Source: Limnohabitans sp. JirII-31
GTDB taxonomy: Bacteria > Pseudomonadota > Gammaproteobacteria > Burkholderiales > Burkholderiaceae_C
Reading direction: 5' to 3'
Length of the DNA stretch: 64,000 nt
NCBI RefSeq assembly: GCF_002778315.1
Contig: NZ_NESA01000005.1
Coordinates: forward strand, 175,839-239,838
The notes under the pieces are model-generated. The model was not told the DNA's origin and did no database searches. It saw nothing but the letters and a program-made list of their open reading frames with translations. The translations under genes and the position numbers were made by a program. Below, one piece after another: positions 61,641-64,000 of the stretch (position 1 is its first letter; the number at the start of each line of letters is the position of its first letter).

Positions 61641-63743
61641 ATGGCTCGCAATACCCCCATTGAGCGCTATCGCAACATTGGTATTTCAGCGCACATTGAC
61701 GCTGGTAAGACCACCACGACAGAGCGTATTCTTTTTTACACCGGTGTGAACCACAAGATTGGTGAAGTGCATGACGGCGCTGCCACCATGGACTGGATGG
61801 AGCAAGAGCAAGAGCGTGGCATCACGATCACTTCTGCTGCGACCACCTGTTTCTGGAAGGGTATGGATGGCTCTTTCCCAGACCATCGCATCAACATCAT
61901 TGACACCCCCGGTCACGTGGACTTCACCATTGAGGTGGAGCGCTCTATGCGCGTGCTCGACGGTGCTTGCATGGTTTACTGTGCGGTGGGCGGCGTGCAG
62001 CCCCAGTCTGAAACTGTGTGGCGTCAAGCCAACAAGTACAAAGTGCCGCGCTTGGCCTTTGTGAACAAGATGGATCGCACGGGTGCCAACTTCTTCAAGG
62101 TCGTCGACCAAATGAAGTTGCGCTTGAAGGCCAACCCTGTGCCTATCGTGATTCCAATTGGCGCTGAAGAAAACTTCACCGGCGTGGTTGACCTTCGCAA
62201 AATGAAAGCCATCATTTGGGACGAAGCGTCTCAAGGCATGAAGTTCACTTTTGAAGAAATTCCAGCCAATTTGGTCGAATTGGCCAAAGAGTGGCGCGAA
62301 AAGATGGTGGAAGCTGCGGCCGAAGCGTCTGAAGAGTTGATGAACAAGTACCTCGAAGAGGGTGACTTGACGGAAGAAGAGATCACGCATGGTTTGCGTG
62401 TGCGTACCATCAACAGCGAAATTCAGCCCATGTTGTGCGGTACGGCTTTCAAGAACAAAGGTGTTCAGCGCATGCTGGATGCTGTGCTTGAGCTGATGCC
62501 TTCTCCTTTGGATGTGAAAGCCATTAAAGGCTATGACGAAGACGAGAAGGAAGTCATCCGTAAGGCCGACGACGACGAAAAATTCTCTGCCTTGGCGTTC
62601 AAGTTGATGACCGACCCGTTTGTGGGGCAGTTGACATTTGTGCGTGTTTATTCTGGCGTTCTGAAAAAGGGCGACACGGTGTACAACTCGGTGCGCGGCA
62701 AGAAAGAGCGCATCGGTCGTATCGTGCAAATGCACGCCAACAACCGTGAAGAAGTGGACGAAATCCGTGCGGGTGATATTGCTGCTTGCGTGGGCTTGAA
62801 AGATGTCACCACGGGCGAGACCTTGTGCGATCCTGCGGCGGTGATCACCTTGGAACGCATGGTGTTCCCTGACTCCGTGATTCGTCAAGCTGTGGAGCCT
62901 AAGACCAAGGCTGACCAAGAAAAAATGGGCATGGCTTTGTCGCGTTTGGCTGCTGAGGATCCATCCTTCCGTGTGCAAACCGATGAAGAGTCTGGTCAGA
63001 CCATCATCGGTGGCCAGGGCGAATTGCACTTGGAAATCATTGTTGACCGCATGAAGCGTGAGTTCGGCGTGGAAGCTAACGTGGGCAAGCCCCAGGTGGC
63101 TTATCGCGAAACCATTCGCAAGACGGTCGAAGATGCTGAAGGCAAGTTCGTTCGTCAGTCTGGCGGTAAGGGTCAGTACGGTCATGTGGTGCTCAAGGTT
63201 GAGCCGCAAGAGGCTGGCAAAGGCTTTGAGTTCGTTGACGCGATCAAGGGCGGTGTGGTTCCTCGTGAATACATCCCTGCAGTGGAAAAAGGCGTGATTG
63301 AGGCTTTGGGTCAAGGCGTGCTCGCGGGCTACCCTGTGGTTGACGTGAAAGTCACACTGCACTTCGGTTCGTACCACGATGTGGACTCAAACGAAATGGC
63401 CTTCAAGATGGCAGCCATCTTTGGTTTCAAAGAAGGTTGCCGCAAAGCAAGTCCTGTGATTCTAGAGCCGATGATGGCTGTGGAAGTGGAGACACCTGAA
63501 GACTACGCTGGCAGCGTGATGGGCGATTTGTCCTCACGTCGCGGCATGGTGCAAGGTATGGACGACATGGTCGGTGGCGGTAAGGCGATCAAAGCTGAAG
63601 TGCCATTGTCCGAAATGTTCGGTTACTCGACCACATTGCGCTCGATGTCACAAGGTCGCGCGACTTACACCATGGAATTCAAGCATTACTCGGAAGCTCC
63701 GCGTAACGTGGCCGAAGCCATTGTGGCCGCACGCGCCAAGTAA
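61641..63743 (+). CDS. fusA: Elongation factor G
   Basis: The 700-residue GTPase EF-G moves tRNAs through the ribosome. Sequence marks are G1 [14 protein letters not shown]2 [11 protein letters not shown]3 DTPGHVDF and G4 NKMD. Domains II to V follow, ending with the [11 protein letters not shown] and [17 protein letters not shown] loops. It follows rpsG by 15 bases and is intact. Confidence 0.99.
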   Translation: MARNTPIERYRNIGISAHIDAGKTTTTERILFYTGVNHKIGEVHDGAATMDWMEQEQERGITITSAATTCFWKGMDGSFPDHRINIIDTPGHVDFTIEVERSMRVLDGACMVYCAVGGVQPQSETVWRQANKYKVPRLAFVNKMDRTGANFFKVVDQMKLRLKANPVPIVIPIGAEENFTGVVDLRKMKAIIWDEASQGMKFTFEEIPANLVELAKEWREKMVEAAAEASEELMNKYLEEGDLTEEEITHGLRVRTINSEIQPMLCGTAFKNKGVQRMLDAVLELMPSPLDVKAIKGYDEDEKEVIRKADDDEKFSALAFKLMTDPFVGQLTFVRVYSGVLKKGDTVYNSVRGKKERIGRIVQMHANNREEVDEIRAGDIAACVGLKDVTTGETLCDPAAVITLERMVFPDSVIRQAVEPKTKADQEKMGMALSRLAAEDPSFRVQTDEESGQTIIGGQGELHLEIIVDRMKREFGVEANVGKPQVAYRETIRKTVEDAEGKFVRQSGGKGQYGHVVLKVEPQEAGKGFEFVDAIKGGVVPREYIPAVEKGVIEALGQGVLAGYPVVDVKVTLHFGSYHDVDSNEMAFKMAAIFGFKEGCRKASPVILEPMMAVEVETPEDYAGSVMGDLSSRRGMVQGMDDMVGGGKAIKAEVPLSEMFGYSTTLRSMSQGRATYTMEFKHYSEAPRNVAEAIVAARAK

Positions 63744-63746
63744 AAA

Positions 63747-63773
63747 AATCCCTTGAGGGTAACTGCGGTTGCC
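63747..63773 (+). promoter_or_regulatory. Hairpin in the fusA-tuf gap
   Basis: GAGGGTAAC and GGTTGCCCTC pair as an imperfect hairpin about 12 bases past fusA. It has no T-run, so it may modulate transcription or messenger stability before tuf and need not stop it. Confidence 0.35.
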
Positions 63774-63876
63774 CTCTGTCTGCGACGATGCGCCGCCCTG
63801 TTCCCCGTGCGGGGCGAATCAGCAGCATCGTGCAAACATAAAACTTGTACACGGGCCTGCTCTTTGGAGAATTGAA

Positions 63877-64000
63877 ATGGCAAAAGGAAAATTTGAACGT
63901 ACCAAGCCGCACGTCAACGTGGGCACGATTGGCCACGTGGACCACGGCAAGACGACGCTGACGGCGGCGATCACGACCATTTTGTCGACCAAGTTTGGCG
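63877..64000 (+). CDS. tuf: Elongation factor Tu, N-terminal fragment
   Basis: The gene runs out of the window after 41 codons. The visible start [20 protein letters not shown] and the P-loop [10 protein letters not shown] identify EF-Tu, the GTPase that carries aminoacyl-tRNA to the ribosome. A GGAGA site lies before the ATG. The 133-base gap from fusA contains a hairpin. Confidence 0.98.
   Translation, partial: MAKGKFERTKPHVNVGTIGHVDHGKTTLTAAITTILSTKFG

Noticed and set aside
61686..63377. 563-codon frame antisense to fusA
   Set aside because: fusA is certain; the antisense product is His/Leu-rich and arises from the codon bias of the highly expressed gene.

Overview
The window looks like a chromosomal segment of a Burkholderiales bacterium, most likely family Comamonadaceae (Limnohabitans/Rhodoferax/Polaromonas-like). 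The reasons are the dense set of Bug/TctC-type periplasmic solute receptors, the gatCAB genes divergent from mreBCD-mrdA, the rpsL-rpsG-fusA-tuf string, and the GC-rich codon use. This placement is inferred from gene content; no ribosomal RNA gene is present.

Layout. Positions 1-3157 hold housekeeping genes: the end of radA, ilvE, a CHCC zinc-finger protein and a heptosyltransferase (waaF). Positions 3171-15839 form a catabolic island. Nine closely packed minus-strand genes (13482 down to 3947) encode four Bug receptors, a PuuE-like deacetylase, an amidase, a D-2-hydroxyacid dehydrogenase, an amidohydrolase and a TauD-type dioxygenase. A fifth receptor and an LLM flavin oxidoreductase are divergent on the plus strand. 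One receptor carries an (Ala-Ser)n tract encoded by a perfect hexanucleotide repeat. Positions 15881-20170 hold an OmpR/histidine-kinase pair, an AmpG-like permease and an M48 protease.

Positions 20420-32203 are the main accessory region: an AT-richer, one-directional operon for a type IVb thin pilus of the plasmid R64 / ICE kind. It has PilL (TcpQ domain), PilN (secretin), PilO, PilP, PilQ (ATPase), PilR (inner-membrane protein), three tandem major-pilin paralogues, a PilV-like large minor pilin, and two unrecognised proteins at the ends. PilM, PilT and the prepilin peptidase PilU are missing. The pilin genes carry a recurring leader sequence, which is broken in the second copy. Past an MBL hydrolase and an MFS transporter lie a hybrid sensor kinase plus LuxR-type regulator and a pair of paralogous small membrane-anchored proteins, one of only 52 residues.

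Positions 37848-41103 hold xthA, a HI0933-type flavoprotein and panD (minus strand), with pyrE divergent. The start codons of xthA and pyrE overlap. A truncated YitT-family gene follows. Positions 41545-49535 are gatB-gatA-gatC (minus) and mreB-mreC-mreD-mrdA (plus), the shape and elongation operon, here without rodA next to mrdA. Positions 49545-55468 contain a TauE/SafE permease, a GMC oxidoreductase, mmsA, an SDR and a dienelactone hydrolase. Positions 55475-57109 contain hemB and hemJ, separated by a strong candidate small RNA: promoter, three hairpins including one with a UCCUCCC loop, and a T7 terminator. After a VanZ protein, a 2Fe-2S protein, a hydrolase and a D,D-carboxypeptidase, the window ends in the str operon (rpsL, rpsG, fusA, start of tuf).

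The best candidates for something undescribed are the chromosomal thin-pilus operon with its duplicated pilins and relic leader ORF, the small RNA at 56563-56659, and the small paralogous protein pair at 36725-37312.
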